DNA from: Thermodesulfobacteriota bacterium
GTDB lineage: Bacteria; Desulfobacterota; WTBG01; CAIYCZ01; CAIRTM01
DNA length: 64,000 bases
NCBI GenBank assembly: GCA_026415325.1
Contig: JAOAHH010000126.1
Span: 1 to 64,000, forward strand
Direction: 5' to 3'
Part shown: piece by piece, positions 26,106 through 34,646 of the stretch
Layout: the number at the start of each line of letters is the position of its first letter
Numbering within the stretch: position 1 is the first letter of the stretch
Program-made: the position numbers and the translations under genes
The notes under the pieces: generated by a model
The model's database searches: none
Told to the model about the DNA's origin: nothing
The model's input: only the letters and a program-made list of their open reading frames with translations

Positions 26106-26843
26106 ATGCTCAGGCTGCAGAATATCAATACCTATTACGGCGACATCCATGTACTCAAAAACGTGTCGCTCCATGTCGCTGAAGGCGAAATCGTTGCGCT
26201 CATCGGTGCCAACGGTGCCGGGAAAACAACGATTCTGAATACCATCTGCGGTATTACTCCGGCGGCAAGCGGTTCAATTCTGTATGGTGGAGACGATATC
26301 ACCCAGCTGCCACCTGACCGGATCGTCCACAAGGGCATTGCACAGGTGCCTGAAGGCAGGCAGATTTTTCCGCCGCTGACCGTTATCGACCATCTGCAGC
26401 TTGGCGCATACATCCGCTATCGTACCGACGGCAAAGACGCCATTGCACAGGACATCGAGCGTATGCTGATACTGTTTCCACGCCTGCGTGAGCGGCAGCA
26501 CCAATATGCAGGGACGTTGAGTGGTGGCGAACAGCAGATGCTTGCTATAGCACGGGCACTGATGAGCAGACCTCGGGTGCTCTTGTTGGATGAGCCGTCC
26601 ATGGGGCTAGCACCTCTTGTGGTTCAAGACATATTCACAACCATTGCACGGCTGCGAGATGAACAGCGCACCACTGTCCTGCTCGTGGAGCAAAATGCAA
26701 AAGCCGCGCTTAACTGTGCCGACCGTGGCTATGTTGTGGAAACCGGCAAGATTATGCTCGAGGGAACGGCGCAGGAGCTTCGTGAAAATCACGAGGTACA
26801 GCGTGCATATCTCGGCAGGCAAAAAAGGCCGATATGGGAGTAA
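26106..26843 (+). CDS. livF: Branched-chain amino acid-type ABC transporter ATPase
   Basis: The 245-residue ATPase has Walker A G-A-N-G-A-G-K-T-T near residue 36. It then has the LivF-specific G-I-A-Q-V-P-E-G-R-Q-I-F-P-P-L-T near residue 77, signature L-S-G-G-E-Q-Q, Walker B V-L-L-L-D-E-P-S-M-G-L-A-P near residue 158 and V-E-Q-N-A. It lies 6 bases after livG and 60 bases before the first CoA-ligase-like gene. With LivG it should form the nucleotide-binding pair of the transporter. Confidence 0.94.
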   Translation: MLRLQNINTYYGDIHVLKNVSLHVAEGEIVALIGANGAGKTTILNTICGITPAASGSILYGGDDITQLPPDRIVHKGIAQVPEGRQIFPPLTVIDHLQLGAYIRYRTDGKDAIAQDIERMLILFPRLRERQHQYAGTLSGGEQQMLAIARALMSRPRVLLLDEPSMGLAPLVVQDIFTTIARLRDEQRTTVLLVEQNAKAALNCADRGYVVETGKIMLEGTAQELRENHEVQRAYLGRQKRPIWE

Positions 26844-26903
26844 CAGGGTTGTGAACATTGAGTTTTTTGCTCAGTGCGCAGCACCTTTTTAAGGAGATGT
26901 CGT

Positions 26904-28205
26904 ATGGCCATCTGGGAAAAAAAGTATGAGTGTTGTCCGCGCGAGGAGCTTGAGCAGCTTCAGCTTGAGCGGCTCCAATCAAGCCTGAACCGCGCCTATA
27001 AAAACGTGTCGTTCTACCGAAAAATGTTCGATCGGCTCACCATCGTGCCGGAAGACATCAGCACCCAAGCAGATTTTTCCAAACTGCCGTTCACCACTAA
27101 AAAAGACCTCCATGAGAATTACCCCTACGGCCTCTTTGCTGTACCGCTCAGGGAAGTGGTGCGCATCCATACCACAACCGAAACCAGTCTCACTCCGACC
27201 GTAGTTGGATTCACGCGGAACGATCTGCACAATTGGGCGAACCTTGTCGCCCGTTTTCTCACGGCAAGCGGGATCACCGATGACGATGTGATTCAAATCT
27301 CATGTCACTACGGATTGTACACCGGTGCATTCGGACTCCACCATGGTGCTGAACGCATCGGTGCCTCGGTCATCCCTGCCTCTAGCGGCAATACGGAAAA
27401 ACAGATCCGCATCATGCAAGACTACCGGACAACCGTCATCGCAACAACCCCCTCCTATGCTCTTATTCTTGCTGAGCAGATCGAGCGCCTCGGCTTTGAT
27501 CCGAAACAGCTGCTGCTGAAAAAAGGGATATTGGGCGGTGAAATCTGGTCAGAAACGACCCGCCAATATATCGAGGAACGTCTCTTTATCGAGGTGTTCG
27601 ACAACTACGGCGTAAGCGAACTCATGGGGCCGGGCATCGCTGGCGAATGCGAGGCACGGTGTGGCATGCACATCGGCGAAGACCACTTTTTACCGGAAAT
27701 TATCGATCCCAGCACGGGGACGGTGCTCCCTCAGGGTGCAACCGGTGAGCTCGTTCTGAGCACACTGACCCGTGAAGCCTTTCCGCTTATCCGTTACCGT
27801 ACTGGCGATATCACACGTCTCGAATATGCACCATGTTCGTGCGGCAGAACAACAGTCAGAATGCAGCGCATCGAAGGCAGAACCGACGACATCATTATCA
27901 TCAAAGGTATTTCAGTGCTGCCATCGGCAATCGAGCACACCCTTGCAGACATCGAAGGGTGTCAGCCGCATTATCAAATCATCGTGCAGCGGATCAATAA
28001 CCGCGATGTCCTTGAAGTGCATGTTGCGGTTTCCGAGCATATCTTCTTTGACGAGATCAAACGTCAGGAATTCTTCCGTGATAAAGTGCGTGAAACCCTG
28101 AGCCGCCGGCTGGGGCTTCGGGTCGATGTCAAACTTATGGAACAAAAGACCCTTACCGAACAGGTCCGCAGCCAAGGAAGGGTTGTGGACAGGCGGCTCC
28201 TCTAA
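26904..28205 (+). CDS. Phenylacetate-CoA ligase paralogue with degenerate active-site motifs
   Basis: This 433-residue protein aligns along its whole length with the PaaK-like ligase that follows: F-T-T-K-K-D-L-H-E-N-Y-P-Y-G-L near residue 63, N-Y-G-V-S-E-L-M-G-P-G, G-E-L-V-L-S-T-L, R-Y-R-T-G-D and G-R-T-D-D-I-I-I-I-K-G. The adenylation loop that should read S-S-G-T-T-G-x-P-T is T-T-E-T-S-L-T-P-T (about residues 91-99). The C-terminal catalytic Lys (E-G-K-A) is replaced by Q-G-R-V (Arg about residue 426). It is therefore probably unable to form the acyl-AMP. The start at 26904 has AAGGAG upstream. It may be a partner subunit, a binding protein, or an enzyme with altered chemistry. Confidence 0.85.
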   Translation: MAIWEKKYECCPREELEQLQLERLQSSLNRAYKNVSFYRKMFDRLTIVPEDISTQADFSKLPFTTKKDLHENYPYGLFAVPLREVVRIHTTTETSLTPTVVGFTRNDLHNWANLVARFLTASGITDDDVIQISCHYGLYTGAFGLHHGAERIGASVIPASSGNTEKQIRIMQDYRTTVIATTPSYALILAEQIERLGFDPKQLLLKKGILGGEIWSETTRQYIEERLFIEVFDNYGVSELMGPGIAGECEARCGMHIGEDHFLPEIIDPSTGTVLPQGATGELVLSTLTREAFPLIRYRTGDITRLEYAPCSCGRTTVRMQRIEGRTDDIIIIKGISVLPSAIEHTLADIEGCQPHYQIIVQRINNRDVLEVHVAVSEHIFFDEIKRQEFFRDKVRETLSRRLGLRVDVKLMEQKTLTEQVRSQGRVVDRRLL

Positions 28206-28293
28206 CAGCTTGCTGATGAAGCGTATACGGCGCTGCGTACATACAGGCACTACGAGATAACACCACACCCGAGCACTATCATAAGGAGCATCT

Positions 28294-29598
28294 ATGTTCT
28301 GGGACAACTATAGCGAAACACTCGACCGTTTTTCACTGCAAAAACTGCAACTTGAGCTGTTGCGTAAAACCATCCGGCAGGCACAGCATGCCCCGTACTA
28401 TCAAACCATATTGAGCGGAGCAGGAATAACGCCCGAGAGCATCCGAAGCCTTGAAGATCTGCGCAAAATCCCCTTTACCACTAAGGATATTCTGCGAGAC
28501 CATTACCCTTACGGTTTTCTTGCTGTGAGCCGCGATGATATCGTGCGCATGCACTCGTCATCTGGCACCACGGGTCGACCGACGGTTATCTTCCATACCC
28601 AGCACGATATTGATGAATGGTCGTTGCTTGTTGCACGGTGCATGTATATGACTGGGGTACGCAAAAGCGACGTATTTCAGAACATGATGGGATACGGTCT
28701 TTTTACCGGCGGCATCGGTTTTCATTACGGTGCCGAACGGCTCGGTGCCATGGTCATTCCGTCGGGTCCGGGCAATACGAAGCGTCAGATTATGCTGATG
28801 CGGGAATTTGAGACCACCGTTATCCATATCATTCCCAGTTATGCTCTCCATTTGATCAAAACCCTTATCGAAGAAGGCATCGACCCCAAAAAGGAACTTA
28901 AGCTGCGCATTGCGTATCTCGGCGCAGAACCGCATTCTGAAGAGACACGACGCCGTATTGAAGACGCGTTGGGAGTGCGCGCCTACAATTCCTACGGCCT
29001 CTCGGAAATGAACGGTCCCGGTGTTGCTTTTGAATGCACTGAGCAAAACGGAATGCATGTGTGGGAGGATGCGTATATTCTTGAGGTTATCGACCCGAAA
29101 ACCCTCGAACCGGTCAAGGACGGTGAGGAAGGGGAGCTTGTGTTTACAACGCTCAAACGCGAAGGCATGCCGATCCTGCGGTACCGCTCAAAAGATCTTG
29201 CCGCCGTGTATCCCGAACCGTGTCCCTGTGGCAGAACCCATCGCAGGATTACCCGCATCAAAGGAAGGACCGACGACATGCTGATCGTCAAAGGCGTCAA
29301 CATGTATCCGGTGCAAATCGAAAAAACCCTGATGTCGTTTCCCGAGGTCGGCTCGAACTTTTTGATCATCCTCGACCATAAAGACTATAACGACCACATG
29401 ACAATCAAAGTCGAGGTCTCGTCGGCGATGTTCACCGGGGATCTGAAATCCCTCCAGAACCTCCGCAGGACCATTACCGAACGGTTGCGGTCAGAAATTT
29501 TGATTACCCCGGACGTCCAGCTTGTGGAGCCGGATTCCCTGCCAAAAAGCGAGGGAAAAGCTGTTCGCGTGATTGATAACCGGCATCAGTGGGGATAA
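28294..29598 (+). CDS. paaK: Phenylacetate-CoA ligase (canonical paralogue)
   Basis: This 434-residue enzyme has the intact AMP-binding loop H-S-S-S-G-T-T-G-R-P-T (about residues 87-97), Y-G-L-S-E-M-N-G-P-G, G-R-T-D-D-M-L-I-V-K-G-V-N, and the C-terminal catalytic Lys422 in S-E-G-K-A. PaaK-family enzymes convert an aryl or other carboxylic acid to its CoA thioester via an acyl-adenylate. In anaerobes they usually act on arylacetates from aromatic amino acids. The exact substrate is not set by these motifs. AAGGAG precedes the ATG. It follows its degenerate paralogue by 88 bases, and its last bases overlap a convergent gene by 13. Confidence 0.9.
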   Translation: MFWDNYSETLDRFSLQKLQLELLRKTIRQAQHAPYYQTILSGAGITPESIRSLEDLRKIPFTTKDILRDHYPYGFLAVSRDDIVRMHSSSGTTGRPTVIFHTQHDIDEWSLLVARCMYMTGVRKSDVFQNMMGYGLFTGGIGFHYGAERLGAMVIPSGPGNTKRQIMLMREFETTVIHIIPSYALHLIKTLIEEGIDPKKELKLRIAYLGAEPHSEETRRRIEDALGVRAYNSYGLSEMNGPGVAFECTEQNGMHVWEDAYILEVIDPKTLEPVKDGEEGELVFTTLKREGMPILRYRSKDLAAVYPEPCPCGRTHRRITRIKGRTDDMLIVKGVNMYPVQIEKTLMSFPEVGSNFLIILDHKDYNDHMTIKVEVSSAMFTGDLKSLQNLRRTITERLRSEILITPDVQLVEPDSLPKSEGKAVRVIDNRHQWG

Positions 29599-30548
29599 AA
29601 ACTGTATCGGGCACTGTCAGTAGTATCGACCCCATAGTGATGGTTTTCCGGATGCACGGGTGCAATGAATGAGGAGTCGAATACCGCTTCTTCTGTCAGC
29701 GTCGTACTGAGAAAGCCCATTGACATGAGCACCGGAACAAACGCCATTGCTGCGTCAATGTAAGGACGTGGCAGCGATGCACAGTATCGCGGTGACAGAG
29801 AAAACACCGCCTTCACAAAAGTTTCGTCAACCACCCTAACGGCATCCGCAACGATCCGTGCAGCAGCTTCAGGTTGCAACCTAATGAGGTTGCATGCATC
29901 CTCATGAAGCAGAAGAAACTCCTCGAGCAGCGTGCGCTCCTGCAGGAGCGCACGTCGTACCACAATGCCGTAGCTTGGATTAAACGGCCACAGCAGCTCA
30001 GGACCGATGAGGATGTCAAGGTCGTAGAACGTGCGGGCAACAGCGGCAAGCTGCGGTGTGCCTGCACCGGCTGCAATGACATGCTCGTTAATTGCTTCGG
30101 GGATAAGATCTGCCCACGGGTAATTTACCACTTCTGGCGTGCTCGCCCCCATCGTATTTATAAGCCACCGCATAATGACATCGTGAATCGATCCACGGGC
30201 AGGTACCCCGATTTTTTTACCTGCAAGATAGTGCAGCACCGCAGGGATATCATCTGCGGCAACGGCTCGCGGTGCGTGCCGTGGCCCGATCATCACCGTG
30301 CCCTCAACATGTCCGCCTGCAATACAGACAATCGGCACACCGCGGCCGATACCGATCATTGCAGGCGGCACGCCGAGGTAGCCGATATCAAGTGCGCCCA
30401 TCGCAAACGCGTCGACCATAGCCGGACCGGTGCCGAACAACTGCCATGTTGCCACACGGCCAAGACGGGCTTGCACCCAGTCCATCGTCCGCAGAATGTG
30501 CGAGGTGTGATACATGGTTGATAAATATCCGATTCTGATCGGATGCAT
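29586..30548 (-). CDS. NMT1/SsuA-like binding-protein homologue lacking a signal peptide
   Basis: This 320-residue protein begins M-H-P-I-R-I-G-Y-L-S-T-M, directly at the first strand of a type II periplasmic-binding fold, with no leader. Family features are F-G-T-G-P-A-M-V-D-A-F-A-M-G-A-L-D-I-G-Y near residue 38 and G-K-K-I-G-V-P-A-R-G-S near residue 110, as in SsuA, ThiY and NMT1 proteins. Without export it may act in the cytoplasm as a Thi5/MqnA-like enzyme or as a sensor. Alternatively it might serve the nearby transporter in an unusual way, though lack of a leader argues against that. The ATG has GAGGAAGG upstream, so a missed upstream leader is unlikely. It converges on paaK with a 13-base overlap. 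Confidence 0.75.
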   Translation of the reverse strand: MHPIRIGYLSTMYHTSHILRTMDWVQARLGRVATWQLFGTGPAMVDAFAMGALDIGYLGVPPAMIGIGRGVPIVCIAGGHVEGTVMIGPRHAPRAVAADDIPAVLHYLAGKKIGVPARGSIHDVIMRWLINTMGASTPEVVNYPWADLIPEAINEHVIAAGAGTPQLAAVARTFYDLDILIGPELLWPFNPSYGIVVRRALLQERTLLEEFLLLHEDACNLIRLQPEAAARIVADAVRVVDETFVKAVFSLSPRYCASLPRPYIDAAMAFVPVLMSMGFLSTTLTEEAVFDSSFIAPVHPENHHYGVDTTDSARYSFYPH

Positions 30549-30586
30549 ACCTTCCTCGCGGGGGTGATAGCAGAGGATCTTGTGCC

Positions 30587-33307
30587 CTATCGTCTCCGGG
30601 TTTTCTCAAGCTTCGCGGTGATCTCTGCGATGAAGCGCTGGGTTTGTTCGACATCGATCTGCTCGTCGGGCTGCTCTAACGCTTTGCGGAAATGTTCCCG
30701 CGCTTCGGCGAGCTGTCCCTGTTGTCTCAGCATTGTTCCTAAATTATAGTGGGCAAGCGAATGCGACGGATCGAGGGCAATCGCCTCGCGATAATGCAAC
30801 ATTGCATTCTTAAGATCGTTGAGACGAAGGTAGACGGTGCCTGCATTGAAATGGAGGTCGGCATGCCCTGGTGTCCGCTCGAGAGCGGATAGAAAAACAT
30901 CCAATGCACCGTGCTCATCGCCCTGCTGAAGCTTGAGCTGGCCGAGCATAGTGGCAGCTTCGGTCATCGAGGGATCGTGTTGCAGGGCAAAGGCAAATGA
31001 TTTCTCAGCTTTATCGTTGTTCCCAAGATACAGGTGCATACGCCCGATCGCATAGTACAGACGGGCATCCTGAGGAGAGCGTTTGAGCGCATTGAGATAC
31101 TGGAACAGCGCCTGCTGGTACAAACCGCGGCTCTGATAGATGTTGCCGAGCATCGTGCGACCCTGCACCTCGGTTTCGCGTTTCTGCACAAGCGGCATGA
31201 CCATGGCTTCAGCCTTCTCGAAATCGCCTGCATCCAGATAGAGATTGACGAGCATGGTGCGCACATCATGGAGCTCGGGTTTCACGCGCACCGCTTCTTC
31301 GTACTCCCGAAGCGCCTCCTCTTTTTTCCCCTGCGCCCGGTACACATTTCCGAGATTAAAATGCGCCTCACCGTAACCCGGCTCAAGTTCGCATGCCTTC
31401 TGGTAGCACTGCGCAGCCCGCTCATAATCCCGCTTTGAAAAATAGACGATGCCAAGGTTATTATATCCTTTTGCAACGTCAGGCATGATTGCAAGAAACC
31501 GTTTGAAAAACCGTTCGGCATCATCGAGCCGACCCATCTTCAGATAACAGTACCCGGTGTTAAGCAGTGCATTCGTGTTATTCGGATGCACCCGCAATGC
31601 CTCGTGGTATTCCTCAATTGCCTTCTCATACTGCTCCATTATTGTGTAGTTGCGGCCAAGAAGCGATGCAATATTGAAATTCCATGCCGAAAACGTCGTC
31701 TGTGCCTTCTCAAGGAGTTGCACGGCTGCTGAAAGGTTACCGCGATCGCTGGCACCAAGCCCTTCGACAAAATAGCGATCCGCAAGTACCATGCAGCGGA
31801 TAAACGCAAACGACCCTCCTAAAAAGGCAAGTAGCACAACCCCGAGGCATGCCCGTGCAAGGGCCTGCCGTACAGGGGTGCAAATGCGCAGGTCAGCGGG
31901 CCGCATAAGCAAGGTGCCAATACGCCCTACCAGCGTGGTTGCAGGGGCACGCTGCGGCACGACCCGTCGGTACAGTGCAGACATCGCCGCGCAACACATA
32001 AACAGGTAAAACGGCGGATGGGCACGCTCGAGCGGGAAATTTGTTGTGGCAACAATACAAAATGCGAAAACACTGAGCATCGTATAGAATGCCCGACGCT
32101 GCAGCGGTGCATCTGCCCGTGTCAGTACCGCTCTCGCCATCATAAAGAATGTCCCGAGCAGCCACAAATACGCGCAAAACCCGATAACGCCTGTTTCGGC
32201 AAGAATCTGCAGGTGATCGTTGTGTGCTCTGGTAAGCTGTGTTGACTCGCCAAAGCTCCAGTCTTTATACGGTGAGATACCCTTATCTTTTGCCGCACGG
32301 TGGTAGAGCGGATAGACGATCTTGAAGTTACCAAGCCCGACCCCTTCCGGATGGTCAGCGATCATAAAGACGATGTTTTTCCACCAAATCCAGCGCAGCG
32401 TTGTCGATCCGCTATCAAGGCTTCGCAGCGGAAAATAGAGCACCACCAGTACACCTAGCACGGCAAGAATATAATACCGGAGGGGCAGGTGCAGTGCAGA
32501 TGGGAGCTTGGTGAACACGATCCACCGGCCTGCCATAATCAGCAGCACCCCGACACCGGCAAGCCATGCCCCCCGGGTCCGGGTGCACAACAGGAGCAGT
32601 ATCGTACAGAGCAAACTCATCCAGCAGGCGGCTTTGATCCAGCGATTGTGCGAAAACAAAAGTGCGCTCACAATGAGCGGCAGTGCCATTGCAAGGACAA
32701 GTGCTACCATATTACTGTTTGAAAACGTTGCAGCCGGCACCGTCATCTGTGGAATCTGCTCGAGCAGGTGGATGCGATCGATCCACGAGCGGGCAACAAG
32801 CCACTGCAGGATACCGACAATGCCGACCGGTATCATGCTCATGGCAACAGCAACATGGAGACCGTCGATCTCGCGCTCATCTTTGAACATATGAACAAGC
32901 AAGAGGTAAAAGAGGATAGCGGCTCCCCAGTGCAGGAGATAGTACACGCCCTGCCATGGGTTTGCCGCCTGCAGCAGCGACACCCAGCACAAAAGGTAAA
33001 ACACCGCAATCGGCACGTCGAGCGGCGAGCGTTTCCAGTGAAGCAATGTGGTTTTGAATCCTCGCATAACGGAGAGCAATGCAAGTATTGCTGTACCCCA
33101 CTGGAGGATCGCCATTTTCGGAGAGTTTTCAAACTCGCCGCCGGTTCTAAAAAAAACAGCGGGTGTGATCGCGAGAAGGTACAGCACGGCGCGGTAGCGC
33201 ATCGATTCAAACTTATTTTCAAGGACAAGGGGAGACTGGTGCGGCTCTGGTATCGGCTTTGGAACTCTTTTTTTCTTCTCTTTTTTGGTTGCCATTACAA
33301 TTCTCAT
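30587..33307 (-). CDS. O-antigen ligase-like membrane protein fused to TPR repeats
   Basis: This 906-residue fusion has an N-terminal half (to about residue 500) with some ten to twelve membrane helices. It contains the Wzy_C/O-antigen-ligase loop T-R-A-H-N-D-H-L-Q-I-L-A-E-T-G near residue 350. About nine TPR units follow from about residue 515 to 890, such as A-I-E-E-Y-H-E-A-L-R-V-H-P-N-N-T-N-A-L-L and Y-N-L-G-I-V-Y-F-S-K-R-D-Y-E-R-A. The Wzy_C family links O-antigen to lipid A-core or glycans to proteins on the periplasmic side. The TPR part may hold partners or substrates. The start ATG overlaps the GT4 stop (ATGA), so the pair is coupled. Ligase and glycoprotein oligosaccharyltransferase cannot be told apart here. 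Confidence 0.88.
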   Translation of the reverse strand: MRIVMATKKEKKKRVPKPIPEPHQSPLVLENKFESMRYRAVLYLLAITPAVFFRTGGEFENSPKMAILQWGTAILALLSVMRGFKTTLLHWKRSPLDVPIAVFYLLCWVSLLQAANPWQGVYYLLHWGAAILFYLLLVHMFKDEREIDGLHVAVAMSMIPVGIVGILQWLVARSWIDRIHLLEQIPQMTVPAATFSNSNMVALVLAMALPLIVSALLFSHNRWIKAACWMSLLCTILLLLCTRTRGAWLAGVGVLLIMAGRWIVFTKLPSALHLPLRYYILAVLGVLVVLYFPLRSLDSGSTTLRWIWWKNIVFMIADHPEGVGLGNFKIVYPLYHRAAKDKGISPYKDWSFGESTQLTRAHNDHLQILAETGVIGFCAYLWLLGTFFMMARAVLTRADAPLQRRAFYTMLSVFAFCIVATTNFPLERAHPPFYLFMCCAAMSALYRRVVPQRAPATTLVGRIGTLLMRPADLRICTPVRQALARACLGVVLLAFLGGSFAFIRCMVLADRYFVEGLGASDRGNLSAAVQLLEKAQTTFSAWNFNIASLLGRNYTIMEQYEKAIEEYHEALRVHPNNTNALLNTGYCYLKMGRLDDAERFFKRFLAIMPDVAKGYNNLGIVYFSKRDYERAAQCYQKACELEPGYGEAHFNLGNVYRAQGKKEEALREYEEAVRVKPELHDVRTMLVNLYLDAGDFEKAEAMVMPLVQKRETEVQGRTMLGNIYQSRGLYQQALFQYLNALKRSPQDARLYYAIGRMHLYLGNNDKAEKSFAFALQHDPSMTEAATMLGQLKLQQGDEHGALDVFLSALERTPGHADLHFNAGTVYLRLNDLKNAMLHYREAIALDPSHSLAHYNLGTMLRQQGQLAEAREHFRKALEQPDEQIDVEQTQRFIAEITAKLEKTRRR

Positions 33308-34437
33308 GCAAAGGGTTTATGGCGTCGTGCAGAAGCAAGCAAAGCATGATAGAGCGCAGCGGTTTTTTGCACCATTGTATCCGCTGTAAATAATGTTTCA
33401 TAGCGATGTTGGGCTTTGGCGCCAAGTTCACGCCGAAGATCAGGACTGTGTACAAGCCGTAGGAGGGCGCTACACAACGCAGTGGGATCACCCGGCGGCA
33501 CCAATATCCCCGCATCACCGACAAGTTCGGGAATGGCGCTTACCCGCGTTGCAATGACCGGAAGTCCGCAAGCCATTGCTTCAAGGATCGATAATCCAAA
33601 ACCTTCCCAGCGTGAGGGGTGAACGAACACGTCAAGCGATGCAAGCACATCACCGACATCGCGGCGGTATCCGGTAAAAAAGACCGAATCCTGAAGGTGC
33701 TCGCAGCAAACTTCATTTTCAAGCTCCTGCCGCATTGGGCCGTCGCCGGCAATAATAAGACGGAGCACCGGACACTGCGCATGTGCCATGGCAAAAGCCC
33801 GGATGAGATCACGATGCCCTTTTTGCGCCACAAGTCGCGCAGTAATGCCGCACACGACATGCTCATCTGACAGGCCCAGCTTAGCACGAAACGAGCCAAC
33901 AGGTTGTACAGGCTGTGGCGCATCAATACCATAATGAATGGTTACAATCTTATCCAGTGGGATACTTTCAACCGTGCCTGCAAATTCAGCTACCCAGTCC
34001 GATATTGCAATCAGAGATTGAACACGCGAGGCAAGCAACCGGTTGATAATACGTATGACAATGTTTCTTCTGAAACGATCGTCGTTATGACGGGTTGAGA
34101 CGATGCACGGACATCCTGTTGCAACTGCTGCAGCAATTCCGTAGAGATCACCATGTATTAGATGGGTATGGACGAGTGCTGGCTTTATTGTACGCAAAAG
34201 GGAGGCCGTCCGGAAAAACGTTCGTGGGTCGATGTCATAATCGGCAGCAACAGGATAGACGGCAATGCCCCGAAAACGAAGCATGTCGCTGTATTCAGAA
34301 ACCGGTTTTTTTGATTCCATAAAGATAATGCAGGAAACCTGATATCTCTGTTGTAATGCGGGTAAAAGCGTCAACAAGTGCCTTTCCATACCGTAAATAC
34401 CGGTCACCTTTGTAATATGTACGACATGCTGCTTCAT
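33304..34437 (-). CDS. Glycosyltransferase family 4
   Basis: This 377-residue GT-B enzyme has an N-terminal domain with H-I-T-K-V-T-G-I-Y-G-M-E-R-H and V-H-T-H-L-I-H-G-D. Its C-terminal GT4 domain shows G-D-G-P-M-R-Q-E-L, F-V-H-P-S-R-W-E-G-F-G-L-S-I-L-E-A-M-A (the E-x7-E motif) near residue 280, and V-P-P-G-D. It should add a sugar from a nucleotide donor to a lipid-linked glycan, consistent with the coupled O-antigen-ligase gene. The ATG at 34437 with a purine-rich GAGAGAGCAGCAG upstream is preferred over an earlier in-frame ATG at 34485, which would add 16 residues without similarity. Confidence 0.9.
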   Translation of the reverse strand: MKQHVVHITKVTGIYGMERHLLTLLPALQQRYQVSCIIFMESKKPVSEYSDMLRFRGIAVYPVAADYDIDPRTFFRTASLLRTIKPALVHTHLIHGDLYGIAAAVATGCPCIVSTRHNDDRFRRNIVIRIINRLLASRVQSLIAISDWVAEFAGTVESIPLDKIVTIHYGIDAPQPVQPVGSFRAKLGLSDEHVVCGITARLVAQKGHRDLIRAFAMAHAQCPVLRLIIAGDGPMRQELENEVCCEHLQDSVFFTGYRRDVGDVLASLDVFVHPSRWEGFGLSILEAMACGLPVIATRVSAIPELVGDAGILVPPGDPTALCSALLRLVHSPDLRRELGAKAQHRYETLFTADTMVQKTAALYHALLASARRHKPFA

Positions 34438-34467
34438 CTGCTGCTCTCTCTTTATTTTTAGTGTTCG

Positions 34468-34495
34468 ATTATATAGAAAATGCATTGGTCGTCAC
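34468..34495 (-). promoter_or_regulatory. Promoter of the GT4/O-antigen-ligase operon
   Basis: Read on the minus strand, GTGACG (34495-34490), a 16-base spacer and a perfect TATAAT (34473-34468) lie 30 bases before the GT4 start. It shares a strikingly AT-rich divergent gap with the promoter of the secreted-protein/M64 gene pair. Confidence 0.5.
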
Positions 34496-34586
34496 TATAA
34501 AAAAACACCCTCATGATTAAAAGAATACAAGTTCAACATAATTTTACATAAATATGTATACATATCGCATAATGTAGAAAAATGGG

Positions 34587-34615
34587 TTGTCAAAAAAAAA
34601 TAGTTAAGATATATT
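34587..34615 (+). promoter_or_regulatory. Promoter of the secreted-protein/M64 peptidase genes
   Basis: TTGTCA (34587-34592), exactly 17 bases of A-rich spacer and TATATT (34610-34615) give 5/6 matches in both hexamers. The start codon at 34647 lies about 25 bases after the predicted transcription start. No clear Shine-Dalgarno sequence follows; the leader instead contains CACCTCC. Confidence 0.6.
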
Positions 34616-34646
34616 AAAAATAAAAAACATAGCACCTCCGAAAGCA

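Noticed and set aside
26904-28205. Calling the degenerate CoA-ligase paralogue a pseudogene
   Set aside because: The frame is intact and full length with a strong ribosome site, and it retains most structural motifs, which argues for a selected function rather than decay.
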